From Bacillota bacterium (GTDB taxonomy: Bacteria > Bacillota > DTU030 > DUMP01), in contig JASKKP010000013.1 in NCBI GenBank assembly GCA_030154105.1, forward strand, positions 1 through 51,212: DNA of 51,212 bases, read 5' to 3'. This document shows positions 26,590 through 35,907 of the stretch, one piece after another. A program made the position numbers and the translations under genes. Position 1 is the stretch's first letter. Each line of letters starts with the position of its first letter. The notes beneath the pieces were generated by a model. It had not been told where the DNA came from. It saw nothing but the letters and a program-made list of their open reading frames with translations, and did not search any database.

Positions 26590-27498
26590 TTAAAGTGCCT
26601 CCCCGACCGGCAGTCGCCGGAGCAGGCGGGCCAGCACGGCCAGGGCTTCGGCCCTGGTGGCCGGAACGTGCGGGACAAGCACACCTCCAGGCCGTCCGCG
26701 GATAACTCCCGCTGCCACGGCCAGTTCCACGTCCGCCCGCGCCCAGCCCGGCACCAGGGCTTCATCCTTGTACGCGGCCAGGGCGGAGCCTTCCTTTAGT
26801 GCTGGCTCCAGCCCAAAATTTTCTTCGCCCAACCGTAACACTCGCCCGGCCACGGCCATAAGCTCCAGGCGCGTCAGGAACCGTTCCGGGGAAAACTGCC
26901 CCCGGCCGGTACCGGTGAAAAGCCCCAGCCGGTATAGTTCGAACAGGCGGAAGGCGTACGGGGCCTGCGGTGGTACATCGGAAAAAGGCAAAGGCCGTCT
27001 GGCAGCGCCGGCCTCGCCTTGCCGAACCGTCTCCGGAGGTCCGCCGCGGCCGGATTTTCCAAGAAGTTGGCTGAGAAAATAGGCGAATTCGCCCCGGGTT
27101 AAGGGTTCATCCGGCGGCAGCAGGTCCCGCACTTCCAGGCCGAGGTCCACGCTCCCAATTAGGGTTACGAGTTCGGCGGCTGCCCAGTGGGAGGCCAGGC
27201 CGAGGGCCGTCGGGGAAAGTTCTGCCGGCAATTCTCCCGTAGCCGTCGGGGGATTCGACCCGCCTTCTCGCCGGCGGCCGCTCGCCTGCGGCGAGGCCGC
27301 CGGGCCTCCCCCCGGCGGTACAACGCTGAAAGGTAGGGACAGGACGGCCTCGGCTCGGGCCGAATTATGGCCCTGCGCCTGCGCTACGGCCACCGGCTCG
27401 GGAAAACGCCCCGCCACCCCCCGCTGCCAAGGCAGGGGTGGAAAAATGAGGCATCCAAGCAAAAGAATAAGCGTAGAAAGGCGCTTTTTTCGCGGCAT
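26590..27498 (-). CDS. SLH-domain surface protein
   Basis: A 302-residue exported protein. The N-terminus KKRLSTLILLLGC is a signal peptide with a lipobox-like LLGC, so it may be a lipoprotein; a normal Sec signal is the alternative. After a low-complexity linker (about 60-95) residues 100-300 hold three degenerate SLH repeats (DEPLTRGEFAYFLSQLL, GRGQFSPERFLTRLELM, VPHVPATRAEALAVL). No enzyme domain is present, so it may be a structural envelope protein. It starts 19 nt after the stop of the secreted repeat protein upstream, so the two are co-transcribed. Confidence 0.83.
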   Translation of the reverse strand: MPRKKRLSTLILLLGCLIFPPLPWQRGVAGRFPEPVAVAQAQGHNSARAEAVLSLPFSVVPPGGGPAASPQASGRRREGGSNPPTATGELPAELSPTALGLASHWAAAELVTLIGSVDLGLEVRDLLPPDEPLTRGEFAYFLSQLLGKSGRGGPPETVRQGEAGAARRPLPFSDVPPQAPYAFRLFELYRLGLFTGTGRGQFSPERFLTRLELMAVAGRVLRLGEENFGLEPALKEGSALAAYKDEALVPGWARADVELAVAAGVIRGRPGGVLVPHVPATRAEALAVLARLLRRLPVGEAL

Positions 27499-27517
27499 GA
27501 CGGCCTCTCCTTAACAA

Positions 27518-28864
27518 TTACGCTTTCTGGGCATCTACCCTGATCGTAATCTGGTAGGTGCCGGAAACCATCTCGGGCCGGAGGGGCTTCAGGGAAAGGC
27601 TGATCTTTAAACTTTCCTGCGGTAGAAGGGGAGGTACCGGTATCTTTTGCCAACCGGAATTCAGATAGAGCTCCTGCCCCCCTGGGGTCAGGGCTTTGAG
27701 GTAAAAATCCTGGCCGATCAAGTACCTGCCGTCAGAGGTGTTCGAGCCGGAGATGAACAAGGCTTCGGCTACGTTGCCGCTGTTGGTAAGCGTGAGCTCG
27801 ACGGGCGCCGACCAAGCCCCCACAGGAATTGCTCCGAAACCGGGCCGGTCGGTACTGAGCTCGACGGCGGGATTGGCGGCCGCCACGGCGAAGCTCCCCT
27901 GCGGATCGGCCGCCACCGGCCAGGCGCCGCCCGCCGGAAGGCTTTGAACGAGGGTCGTGCTCCAGGCGTACGTCCCGGCGCTCCCCGCCGGCCAGGTTAT
28001 CATTAGGGTTACCACCGCGCTACCACCCGGCCCCAAGGCCAGCCCTTCCGGCGGCGCCACGACCACATTTATGTTGCCGGACGCGTCGCGCTCCAGCTGA
28101 ACCGGCTGCAGGCCGTCGCCATCAGCCCGCACGATGTTGAGGGCGCCGCTGCCGCTTAGGGGCACGCTTTCGGGCACGCCGGTCAGGGTAAGGTGAAGGC
28201 CGAGATTCTGGTACTCCCCGGCCGTCGGATTGTGAAGGGTAAAATCCACCCGTGCTTCCTGGCCCTCGCCAAAGGTCGGCGGGCTTCCGGCCGGAAGCGT
28301 GGGACCTAAGGTAACCGCCGGGCCCTGTACCTTAAGGGAAAAGCTTTTTTCGGCCCCGGCAATGGATCGGGAAGTTTCTACGCTCCTGTCGAAAGCCACG
28401 GCTTTAATCCCTATCGTCCTGCCCCGGAGAGGCGCCGCGAGGGTAAGGCGCAGGTTTAACCCCGTGCTGCTCCCTCGGGCCAGCGCACCGGTTGGAATCA
28501 GCTCGGTGGCCAGATCTTGGCCGATCGTCGCCAGGTTGAGCGCCGACCAGGCACCGCCGGTCTCCTCCTTTTCCAAGAGCACGTCACCAATGGCTACCCC
28601 GCTCAACGTGAGCTGTACGCCCGTTGCTTGGTAATCTTTGCCTGTGGAAGGGTTGGCCAAGGTTAAGGTGAAAACATTGGCTCCGGTCTGAAGAGTGCCT
28701 GCCTCGAGTTCCTGAGAGCTAAAAGACGGCGGTTCTTCGCCGGTTACGCTGAAGCTCAGCTCCACCGAATCGGTCGCCGCCCAGGCGGAAGCGGTTGCCG
28801 AAAAGAGGACCATGAGGCCCACCATAACCGCTGCCAGCACCCGCAGTCGGGATACCTTTTTCAT
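27518..28864 (-). CDS. secreted protein with Ig-like repeats, function unknown
   Basis: 448 residues beginning with a clear signal peptide that ends SATASAWA. The rest looks like three to four beta-sandwich modules rich in Leu, Thr and Gly. Recurrent patterns such as NVFTLTLANPSTGKDYQ, ARVDFTLHNPTAGEYQN and PVELTLTNSGNVAE recall CARDB/Ig-like surface modules. No catalytic or anchoring motif is visible in it; the SLH protein encoded directly downstream could be its anchor. GGAGGTG precedes the ATG by 11 nt. Confidence 0.75.
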   Translation of the reverse strand: MKKVSRLRVLAAVMVGLMVLFSATASAWAATDSVELSFSVTGEEPPSFSSQELEAGTLQTGANVFTLTLANPSTGKDYQATGVQLTLSGVAIGDVLLEKEETGGAWSALNLATIGQDLATELIPTGALARGSSTGLNLRLTLAAPLRGRTIGIKAVAFDRSVETSRSIAGAEKSFSLKVQGPAVTLGPTLPAGSPPTFGEGQEARVDFTLHNPTAGEYQNLGLHLTLTGVPESVPLSGSGALNIVRADGDGLQPVQLERDASGNINVVVAPPEGLALGPGGSAVVTLMITWPAGSAGTYAWSTTLVQSLPAGGAWPVAADPQGSFAVAAANPAVELSTDRPGFGAIPVGAWSAPVELTLTNSGNVAEALFISGSNTSDGRYLIGQDFYLKALTPGGQELYLNSGWQKIPVPPLLPQESLKISLSLKPLRPEMVSGTYQITIRVDAQKA

Positions 28865-28972
28865 GGACCAAATTTCACCTCCGGGAGACCTTTTGGGGTT
28901 GCCACCGGGGTGATCAATTCTTCAAAAAGAAGCCTTATTCCTCCCCAACGGCAAAGGGCGGCAGCGGTTCTC

Positions 28973-29626
28973 TCAGGCTTCGGGCCAGGGCTTACTTACG
29001 GCGCTGGTGAGGTCGCCCAGATGGCAGGTGTCGTTCATGGTCTGGACGCGCCAGCCCTCGGTGGTGAGTTCGATGATGCTCAAGGAAGCGTTGTCTACGA
29101 CAATGCGCCGCCGGTCGGCCAGGTCCAGGCCAAGGACGGTGCAGAGGACGGCCTTGACGATGCCGCCGTGTGTGGCGACGGCCACCGTCTCTCCCCGGTG
29201 GGTTGCCGCGAGCTCGGTTACGGCGCGCCAGCCGCGCTCGCGCATGGCGGCGTAGGACTCGCCGCCGGGCGGGGCATGGTTGGTGATGTCTAGTCGCCAG
29301 AAGGCCACGTCCTCCGGGTAAAGTTCTTCCACCTCGGCCATGGTATGGCCCTGCCAGCGCCCGAACTTAATCTCGCGCAGGTCTTCCCGGAGGCCGGTGA
29401 TAGAAAGGCCCGTCTCTTCGCAGATGATCTGGGCCGTCTCCCGCGCCCGCTTTAGGTCGCTGGCGTACACGGCGGCAATTTTTTCCTGCCGGAGGCGCCG
29501 GCCTAGAAGCTGCGCCTGCCGACGGCCTTTTTCGGAAAGCTCAATATCGAGCTGACCCTGGATGCGGGCCGTGCGGTTGTACTCGGTCTCGCCGTGGCGG
29601 ATGAGAAGTATGCGCGTAGCCGGCAA
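28973..29626 (-). CDS. histidine phosphatase (phosphoglycerate mutase family)
   Basis: A 217-residue cytoplasmic phosphatase with the phosphohistidine motif LIRHGETEYN (residues 7-16), LKRARETAQ, GRWQGHT and the second catalytic histidine in VATHGGIVK. The fold covers CobC-type alpha-ribazole phosphatases and general phosphatases. The cobalamin operon next door makes the CobC role tempting, but a strong terminator lies between them and no CobC-specific residue is recognised. The start is TTG at 29626 with GGAGGAG closely upstream; no ATG fits. Confidence 0.85.
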   Translation of the reverse strand: MPATRILLIRHGETEYNRTARIQGQLDIELSEKGRRQAQLLGRRLRQEKIAAVYASDLKRARETAQIICEETGLSITGLREDLREIKFGRWQGHTMAEVEELYPEDVAFWRLDITNHAPPGGESYAAMRERGWRAVTELAATHRGETVAVATHGGIVKAVLCTVLGLDLADRRRIVVDNASLSIIELTTEGWRVQTMNDTCHLGDLTSAVSKPWPEA

Positions 29627-29732
29627 TTCTGCTCCTCCTCGTGGGTGGTATTACGCCCTACCTATTCTTTTCTTGCCGCCGAATTTCCTTTTTGCTTTTC
29701 ATAGGCATAACTCAGGTCTTTAGCTGCGCCAC

Positions 29733-29788
29733 GGACAAAAAGTCCGGTGCTTTAGGCCGCACCGCTCGGGGCCCGAAGCACCGGACTT
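29733..29788 (-). terminator. intrinsic terminator of the cobalamin-uptake operon
   Basis: 13-bp perfect arms AAGTCCGGTGCTT (29740-29752) and AAGCACCGGACTT (29776-29788), running on the minus strand into TTTTT. It closes the operon that starts at the riboswitch near 38.7 kb. Confidence 0.92.
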
Positions 29789-29818
29789 GGTTTAACCGTG
29801 GAGATTAACTCCGTCCTT

Positions 29819-31282
29819 TTACGGAAGAAGGGCGGCCAGGGCCTGGGCACACTGGGCGCGCGTGGCCGGGGCCAGCGGGTCGAAACCGGTCCAAAGGAGC
29901 CCGGCCTCCCGGGCGGCAGCCACGTAGCCGGCGTACCAGGGGTTTGTTACCGGCACCTGACTCACCCGCCCCGTGGCCCTGAGGAGCACCGCCGCCACCT
30001 GTGCCCCCGTTACCGGCTCGTTCGGGGCAAAGCGGCCGGGGGCCACCCCCTGCAGCCAGCCGCGCGCCGCGGCGGCGTTGACGTACGGCACGGCCCAGGC
30101 CGGAACGTCGGCAAACGACGAGGCGGCCCCGCCGCTACCGGGGCTGACCTTGTCTTCGCCGAGGGCCACGACCAGCATTTTGGCGAATTGGGCCCGGGTT
30201 AGAGAATCGTTGGGATGAAAGGCAAAATCGCTGTACCCGGAAACGGCCCGGCGCGAAAGGAGCTTATGCACGGCTTGGGCCAGAGGCGTGCCGGGAGGCA
30301 CGTCGCGGAACCCGGCCGCCTGAGGAAAAGGTAGGCTGGAAAGCCCGAGGAGTGCCTGCGCCGTCATCCAGACGGGTTGGGAGCGCACCCCCTGGGTGTA
30401 GGCGAAACAGCCGTCCTTCTCCTGGAGGGAAAGCACGTAGGATACGGGCCCCGCCCCGTTCACCGTCCAAGGCGCGGCGGCAGGATCCTCGCCGGAGGCA
30501 GCCAGGGCCTGCAGGCCCCAGGCGGCGCTGGCCACATTCGGACCGCTGGCAAAACCGGCCCAGGCCCCGTTTTCCGTGCGGGCCTGGCGTAGGAAAGCGA
30601 GGGCCCGGCTGAGAGGCCTGCCCCGCTCGCCGAGCGCCACCAGAGCCTGGATGGCGGCCGCGGTGTTGTCCACGTCGCTGGGTAGGCCGCTGGCATAAGA
30701 GAAGCCGCCGTCTTCGTTCTGCTGGTTAAGAAGCCACGTTTTTACGGCCGCTTCGCGGGGGACGGTGCCCTCGGCGGCCTTAAGCGCCAGCACGCTCCAA
30801 ACCGTGGCGTTGATGAGCCCTTCCTCCGCGTCCGTGCCGAAGGAGCCGTCCGGCCGCTGGCAAAGGGCAATGCGCGCCGGGAGGTTGCGCCCTCGTACCC
30901 GGTGCGGGTCTCCCCCCGCCGCCAGCACCGCGAGAGTAATGCGCGCGTAATCGGTGGTAGCCTCCCAGGGTCCTTTATCGTTCAAGAGAAAGGTGAGGGG
31001 GGTTTTGCCGCCTTTGGCCCAGGCCGCCCCACCCGGGTCTTCCCCCTGGGCGCGCAGGGCCAGCACCACCCAAGCGGTGACCAGGCCGTCGCTTTTGCCG
31101 CCCGGCTGGGCGGGAAAGCCGCCGTCGGCGTTTTGCACGCTTTTTAGATAGGCCAGACCGCGGGCGGCCGCCGTCCGGACGGCGTCTTCCTTAGGAGCGG
31201 CCTGCGCAGCCGGCATAACGAGCAAAAAGAGCACCAAGCAGGTCCCGAGGAGGGATCGCCAAGCTTGCACCGCCCTCTGCAT
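29819..31282 (-). CDS. alpha/alpha-toroid (prenyltransferase-repeat) SLH protein, probable B12-binding surface protein
   Basis: 487 residues: a signal peptide ending AAQAAP, then residues about 30-325 with repeated toroid modules (YLKSVQNADGGFPAQ, CQRPDGSFGT, WLLNQQNEDGGFSYA, FLRQARTENGAWAGFA, LSLQEKDGCFAY). Then come three SLH repeats (about 328-487). The repeats belong to the terpenoid cyclase / prenyltransferase-like fold that also forms the alpha domain of animal transcobalamin. The acidic residues needed for terpene cyclase work (DxDD) are not seen, so a binding role is likelier. It is the last gene of the cobalamin-riboswitch operon, 75 nt after ecfS. Confidence 0.83.
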   Translation of the reverse strand: MQRAVQAWRSLLGTCLVLFLLVMPAAQAAPKEDAVRTAAARGLAYLKSVQNADGGFPAQPGGKSDGLVTAWVVLALRAQGEDPGGAAWAKGGKTPLTFLLNDKGPWEATTDYARITLAVLAAGGDPHRVRGRNLPARIALCQRPDGSFGTDAEEGLINATVWSVLALKAAEGTVPREAAVKTWLLNQQNEDGGFSYASGLPSDVDNTAAAIQALVALGERGRPLSRALAFLRQARTENGAWAGFASGPNVASAAWGLQALAASGEDPAAAPWTVNGAGPVSYVLSLQEKDGCFAYTQGVRSQPVWMTAQALLGLSSLPFPQAAGFRDVPPGTPLAQAVHKLLSRRAVSGYSDFAFHPNDSLTRAQFAKMLVVALGEDKVSPGSGGAASSFADVPAWAVPYVNAAAARGWLQGVAPGRFAPNEPVTGAQVAAVLLRATGRVSQVPVTNPWYAGYVAAAREAGLLWTGFDPLAPATRAQCAQALAALLP

Positions 31283-31357
31283 GCGTCGATTCCCCTTTCC
31301 TTGGTGTTTAAAAAGTCGCGAAGCGGTTCTTTTTTCCGCCAGCTCTATAACCCGGAT

Positions 31358-31993
31358 TCACGGAGCCTCGCGGAGCACCTCCACCCGGAGCCGAGCGCGG
31401 AACCTGAGCAGCCGGGGCAGGAGGCGATCGGTCAGGAGAAGGGCCAGGAGGACGTTTCCCACGGCGTGGAGGGTGTCGAACCAGATGCCGCTCGCTTCCA
31501 CGGCCAGAAAGGTGGTAAGGTCTAGGGGATATACATACGTCAGCCAATTCCAGACGTTCATGATGGCCCCGAAGAGGTAACCCCAAACAAAGCCCAGTAC
31601 GGCGAAGGTACGCGCCCCCGCCTGCGGTAAGAAGCGCCCTAGCCAACCGCCGCTCGCCCCGGATAAGCCCCAGGCCAGCATCTGCCAGGGAGTCCAGGGC
31701 CCCTGACCGAGAAAGAAGTTGGAGGCGAGGGCCGCCGTAGCGCCGACGGTGAAGCCCGGCACCGGGCCAAAAACGAAACCGGCGAGGAGGACGAGGTAGG
31801 TGGTGGGCTGGACGCTGGGAATGGCCGCAAAGGGAACGCGCCCGGCGGCCGCCAGCGCCGCCAGGGCGGCCACTACCGGCACTTCGCGGCTCTCGCGCCG
31901 GCGCTCGTAAAAGAAGGCAAACACGGCAAGGGCCAAAAGAAGGATACCCAACGAAAGCAGGGACCAAGGCAGGGCAAGGAGGTATTCAAGCAC
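31358..31993 (-). CDS. ECF transporter substrate-binding S component, CbrT-like (cobalamin)
   Basis: A 211-residue membrane protein with about six to seven helices. The stretch GRVPFAAIPSVQPTTYLVLL, the following GFVFGPVPGFTVGATAALAS and FFLGQGPWTPWQMLAWGL are typical of the CbrT/CblT family of cobalamin-related S components. It captures the vitamin in the membrane and works with EcfT and EcfA. The GTG at 31993 overlaps the end of the ATPase gene by 8 nt (GGTGG upstream). The cobalamin riboswitch at the head of the operon supports the substrate assignment. Confidence 0.85.
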   Translation of the reverse strand: MLEYLLALPWSLLSLGILLLALAVFAFFYERRRESREVPVVAALAALAAAGRVPFAAIPSVQPTTYLVLLAGFVFGPVPGFTVGATAALASNFFLGQGPWTPWQMLAWGLSGASGGWLGRFLPQAGARTFAVLGFVWGYLFGAIMNVWNWLTYVYPLDLTTFLAVEASGIWFDTLHAVGNVLLALLLTDRLLPRLLRFRARLRVEVLREAP

Positions 31994-33707
31994 CGCCGGC
32001 CACCAACCTGCTGAGAATTTCGTGCGCTCGTCCCGGCTCGATAGCCTCCGGGAAGAGATCGCCGAGGAGCTGCTGAATCTGGGGGGCATAAAAAGGCGAA
32101 GAGCTAAAAGCCGCGGCCGGTGGTCCGTCTGCCGCCACCCGGCCACCGAAAAGAAAGATGACCCGGTCCGCCCATTGGGCGGCAAATTCCACATCGTGGG
32201 TTGCGGCCACCACCGCCCGCCCGGCGCGGACGTACTCCCGGAGCACCCGGCCCAGCTCCTCGCGCCGGTCGGCGCTGAGGCCGCGCGTGGGCTCGTCTAA
32301 AAGGATAAGTTCCGGATCGCGCACCAGGGTGGCCGCCAGAGCCACCGCCTTCCGCTGCCCCAGGCTGAGGTCGCGCGGGTTGCGCCCGGCCACTTCTTCC
32401 AGATGAAACAGAGCGAGCTCGGCGGCGACGCGCGTGGCGTCGGGGCGGCCGAGGTTCTCTAAGGTGCTGGCCACTTCTTCGGCTACCGTCTCGGCCACAA
32501 GATAGGCCGTGGTGTCCTGGGCCAGGTAACCGACCCCCCGCGCCAGCACCCCGGCCTTGGCCCGCCGCGTGTCCTGGCCCAGCACCAGCGCCCGGCCGCG
32601 CGTGGGAAGCGTAAGCCCGGCCAGCACCCGGAGCAGAGTGCTCTTTCCGGCGCCGTTTTCACCCAGGACGCAGACCAGTTCTCCGCCCGCGAGGTTCAGG
32701 TCCACTTCGCGCAGGGCTTCCACTCCGCTCGGGTAGACCACTTGGACGCGTTCCAGCACGGCCGCCGGCCGTCCCGCCCGCCCCGCGCCCCGGCCGGCCG
32801 GCTTTGCCTGCTGCCGCGGGCCCGCCCCCTCACGCCGTTCGCCCGAAAGAAGCGGCGGCGCCTGGCCGAGGCCGGGAAGAAGCCGCAGCACCCTTCTTCC
32901 CTCTTTTACGGTGAGCGGCGCCGCCGGGGCGTTCAGGCTGGCGAAAAGCCGCGGCACCGGCGGGAGCAGCCAGGCATGCTGCGGCCAGGCCCAGCGGGCG
33001 AGCGCCCGCGGCGGGCCCTCCCAGGCAATTCGTCCTTCTTCCAGCACCACCACCCGGTCGGCCAGGGGTAGGCAACGGTCGGCGCGTTGCTCGGCCAGGA
33101 CCACGGTAAGCCCGAAATCCGCATTGAGGTCCTTCAGCACGTGGAGGAAATCCACCGCCGCCACGGGGTCGAGCTCGGCCGTAGGCTCGTCGAGAAGGAG
33201 GAGTTCCGGTCTAAGCGCCAAGGCCGCCGCCAGGGCAACCTTTTGCCTGAGGCCCCCGGAAAGTTCGTTAAGGGGCACATCCCGGTACTCGCTCAGGCCC
33301 AGGGCGCTAATGGTCTCGGCCACGCGCCGGCGGATCTCCGCGGGAGGAAAGCCGGCATTCTCCAGGCCGAAGGCCACCTCCGCCTCGAGGTCGCGAAAGA
33401 GCAGGCTCCGGTCCGGGTCCTGAAAGACAAAACCGATGCGGCGTACAAGTTCCCGCCGCTTAATTTCCGCCATGTCCCGTCCCTTAAAGAGCACGCGTCC
33501 GCGCACGCGCCCGCCGGAAAAAGCCGGCGCCAGGCCCGCGAGAAAACGCAGGAGCGTGGACTTGCCGCTTCCCGACCCGCCTAGAACGAGGAGGAATTCG
33601 CCCGGGTTCACGGCGAGCTCCACATCTTGAAGCGCCGGAAGGCGGGCGCCGGGATAAAAGTAAGTTAAACGTTCACACGCAACCAGCGGCAATGCCGCCA
33701 CCCCCAA
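31986..33707 (-). CDS. ecfA: ECF transporter ATPase, two fused EcfA domains
   Basis: 573 residues holding two ABC ATPase domains in one chain. The first (about 8-250) has Walker A GGSGSGKST, signature ELSGGLRQKVAL and Walker B LLLLDEPTAELDP. The second (about 315-545) has GENGAGKST, DLSLGQRKAVAL and LILLDEPTRGLS. ATP hydrolysis drives toppling of the S component. The first start in frame is TTG 33707, with GTG 33701 as a good alternative; either overlaps the ecfT end by some 40 nt, so they are translationally coupled. It lies between ecfT and ecfS. Confidence 0.93.
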   Translation of the reverse strand: MGVAALPLVACERLTYFYPGARLPALQDVELAVNPGEFLLVLGGSGSGKSTLLRFLAGLAPAFSGGRVRGRVLFKGRDMAEIKRRELVRRIGFVFQDPDRSLLFRDLEAEVAFGLENAGFPPAEIRRRVAETISALGLSEYRDVPLNELSGGLRQKVALAAALALRPELLLLDEPTAELDPVAAVDFLHVLKDLNADFGLTVVLAEQRADRCLPLADRVVVLEEGRIAWEGPPRALARWAWPQHAWLLPPVPRLFASLNAPAAPLTVKEGRRVLRLLPGLGQAPPLLSGERREGAGPRQQAKPAGRGAGRAGRPAAVLERVQVVYPSGVEALREVDLNLAGGELVCVLGENGAGKSTLLRVLAGLTLPTRGRALVLGQDTRRAKAGVLARGVGYLAQDTTAYLVAETVAEEVASTLENLGRPDATRVAAELALFHLEEVAGRNPRDLSLGQRKAVALAATLVRDPELILLDEPTRGLSADRREELGRVLREYVRAGRAVVAATHDVEFAAQWADRVIFLFGGRVAADGPPAAAFSSSPFYAPQIQQLLGDLFPEAIEPGRAHEILSRLVAGGA

Positions 33708-34573
33708 AAGATGAATGCCGGAACGCCCAGCCCGCCGAAAACGCCGGCCAGCACCGGCAGAAAATCGGCCCAGGCCGGTGCCACAAGGGCGGGGTAGTGC
33801 GTGAAGGAAGTGGCCCCCGCACGCACGCCTTCCAGGCCACAGGCCAGGGCGGAGACGGTGCCGAGGAGGATGAGGGAATCGCGCAGGTGCCAGCGCTCCG
33901 GCCGGAAATTGGTCGGTCGCCCGCTGCCGTAGCCGCGGGCAGTCAGCACTTCGGCCATGTCCAGCGAGTCTTCCAGCGCCGTCTCGGTGAGGGCGGCGAG
34001 GAGGGGGCCCGCCGCCCTAATGCCCCGGCGCAGGCCCCCTGCCGCGAGTGGGGCTCCGCGGCTGGCCTGAACTTCCAGGAGCGTGCGCGCCGAGCGGTTC
34101 AGGCGGGAAATGAGGCCCAGGGTAAGGGCAGCGGTAAGGCTGCTCCGGCCGGCCAGGGGTGAAAAATAGAGGAGGCGCTCAAGATCTACCAGGCGGTCGG
34201 CCAAGGCGAACGCCCCGATGATGCCGGCCAGCCGGAGCGCCATGGCTACGCCGTACACAAGGCGCTCGAGAAAAATTGTGCGCCGACCGATAAAGGGCAA
34301 AAAGAAGCTGAAGAGTTCTGTCGACCCCACCCCTCCGAAGAGGCCGTTAAAGGCGAGGATGAAAAGGGCGAGGGTCAGCCCCCAGGCCAGCTGCCGGCGC
34401 CAGGCGCGGACCTCGCCGCGCGCGGCCAGGGTAAGGCCGGGAAGAAGGGCCAGCACCAGGAGAAGGACCGGGTGCGCGTAAAGAAGGAGGAAGAGCACCA
34501 GCGCGCCGACATGGGTCAGAGCACTCACCGGATGGAGGACCGGGGCGGCCGGTGCCGCCCGTCCGCGCCTCAC
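33665..34573 (-). CDS. ecfT: ECF transporter transmembrane coupling protein EcfT
   Basis: 302 residues with about five to six hydrophobic helices. Two coupling motifs that contact the ATPases are seen in the cytoplasmic helices: LLEVQASRGAPL (about residue 165) and EVLTARGYGSGRP (about residue 210). The start is GTG at 34573, overlapping the stop of the DUF4430 gene as GTGA. The frame stays open upstream but that stretch is the shadow of the neighbour. An unusual extra hydrophobic C-terminal pair (about 230-295) is present. Confidence 0.9.
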   Translation of the reverse strand: MRRGRAAPAAPVLHPVSALTHVGALVLFLLLYAHPVLLLVLALLPGLTLAARGEVRAWRRQLAWGLTLALFILAFNGLFGGVGSTELFSFFLPFIGRRTIFLERLVYGVAMALRLAGIIGAFALADRLVDLERLLYFSPLAGRSSLTAALTLGLISRLNRSARTLLEVQASRGAPLAAGGLRRGIRAAGPLLAALTETALEDSLDMAEVLTARGYGSGRPTNFRPERWHLRDSLILLGTVSALACGLEGVRAGATSFTHYPALVAPAWADFLPVLAGVFGGLGVPAFIFWGWRHCRWLRVNV

Positions 34574-35778
34574 GACCCCTTCACCGCCGGAAGAGGGACT
34601 ACCGCCCCGTTCGGGCCGACCACCACGCCCACGCGCCGGGCGAGTTCCCCCGGCCGCCCGGTGATTAGGGCTACCGCCCGGTTGAGCCCGGCAGCATCGG
34701 TCCCCAGAACCAACCAGAGGGGATCGGCATCGCCCGGGCCGCTTCCTGTAGCGGCAATGACGCCCGCTCCCGGACCGTACCGCCCTCCCTCGCTCCCGTC
34801 CGCGCGCAGGGCGCAAAGCTCGCCTCCGTCAAAGCGGAAGTAGAGGCCGGTACGCCGCCAGTTTTTGAGCAGCCCGGCCAGGTCTTTGTCTCCGCCTACC
34901 TCGGGCCAGGTGGCCACGAGCAGGGTGGGAGCGGCACGCTTTACCAGGGACGCGTTGCCGTAAGGAACAAGCTCCGGGGCCGGCGCACCGGCCGCGGAAA
35001 GGGCCTCGGCCACGGCGCGGGCTTCTTTAGCCGCCTGAGGGCTGTAGACGATCCGCGCCGCCGGCGCCTTACCGGTGTAGCCGCGCACGAAAGGCTCGGG
35101 GTAAGCCCCGACCACGGCGGGGAGAAAAGCCGTGCGGTTCCAGGAGTGAAAGTCCCACCAGATAACGTCGCCGGGCCGGGCCGGAAACTCGCCTGCGCCG
35201 ACGCCCGCCAGAATGCCGTTTACCCAGTAGAACCAGTCCTCACCCGGCCTGCCGCCGCCCAAACCGTCGATCTTGGTAACGAAGCCGCCGCCGTAGGCCG
35301 TCTCCAGCTGCGCCTGGCGGCCGAGGAACGCAAGCATCTTCTCGCCGTCCGCCGGTTTGGCGTTTACGCTCTTCAGCACTCTGGCGCCAAAGTCACGCGT
35401 GATCCAAAGCGCCGCCGTACCCGCCGGCGCGCGGGCGGGCCGTACCGATTTCTGCGCCGGCAGGTCGCCGGATTTTCCCGCCGCGCGCTTTTCCGCCGCC
35501 TTATCTGCGTTGTCCGCGGTACCGCTGGCGGCAGTCGGGCTGGGTTTTGCAGGTGGAGCGACCGGAAGCGCAGGGTCAGGCTCGGCCCTGTCCTCCTCTG
35601 CGCCGGCGGCTGGGTCGGGAGCAACCACCGCTGAAGGTGGTACCACCCCTTCTTCCTCAGCCGGGGCTTCGGATACCGGAGCCGGACTGTGCCGAAGCCG
35701 GCATCCCAGGGGGGTAATTAGGAGAGCAACCAGGCAAATCAAGGTGAGCACATGTAACCTTTTCCGCACCACCGTCAA
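34570..35778 (-). CDS. DUF4430 (transcobalamin-like C-terminal) lipoprotein-like protein, probable B12 capture
   Basis: About 402 residues. The N-terminus has a signal sequence ending near LITPLGC (C26), a poor lipobox because proline stands at -3. A low-complexity Ala/Pro/Glu linker (30-118) follows. Residues 121-214 look like a DUF4430 domain, the beta domain fold of transcobalamin: GEDWFYWVNG (179-188) and RPGDVIWWDFHSW (201-213). Residues 222-402 form a second, alpha/beta-looking domain that I do not recognise. The start may be TTG 35778 or GTG 35772 behind AAGGGG. It is second in the cobalamin operon and ends overlapping ecfT, so it probably hands B12 to the importer. Confidence 0.82.
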   Translation of the reverse strand: MTVVRKRLHVLTLICLVALLITPLGCRLRHSPAPVSEAPAEEEGVVPPSAVVAPDPAAGAEEDRAEPDPALPVAPPAKPSPTAASGTADNADKAAEKRAAGKSGDLPAQKSVRPARAPAGTAALWITRDFGARVLKSVNAKPADGEKMLAFLGRQAQLETAYGGGFVTKIDGLGGGRPGEDWFYWVNGILAGVGAGEFPARPGDVIWWDFHSWNRTAFLPAVVGAYPEPFVRGYTGKAPAARIVYSPQAAKEARAVAEALSAAGAPAPELVPYGNASLVKRAAPTLLVATWPEVGGDKDLAGLLKNWRRTGLYFRFDGGELCALRADGSEGGRYGPGAGVIAATGSGPGDADPLWLVLGTDAAGLNRAVALITGRPGELARRVGVVVGPNGAVVPLPAVKGS

Positions 35779-35907
35779 CCCCTTCCTTCAATTTGGCGGT
35801 TCCCCCTACCCCACCGGCCGTTGCGTTGTAGGATCGTTGAACGTGTACCGTTCTCGTGCCAGGAGCGAGCGCGCGGCGGCTCTCGCGCGCCCGCCCGGAA
35901 AAAGAGG

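Noticed and set aside
28973-29626. CobC (alpha-ribazole phosphatase) assignment
   Set aside because: A strong terminator separates it from the cobalamin operon and the general family motifs do not decide the substrate.
29819-31282. Terpene cyclase function for the toroid-SLH protein
   Set aside because: No DxDD-type catalytic motif, while export signal, SLH anchor and cobalamin context favour binding.
31994-32194. Longer EcfS start
   Set aside because: It overlaps the ATPase gene and has no family residues; GTG 31993 fits better.
34574-34816. Longer EcfT start
   Set aside because: The extension is antisense-like, basic and without helices; it overlaps the DUF4430 gene, while GTG 34573 gives a GTGA overlap.
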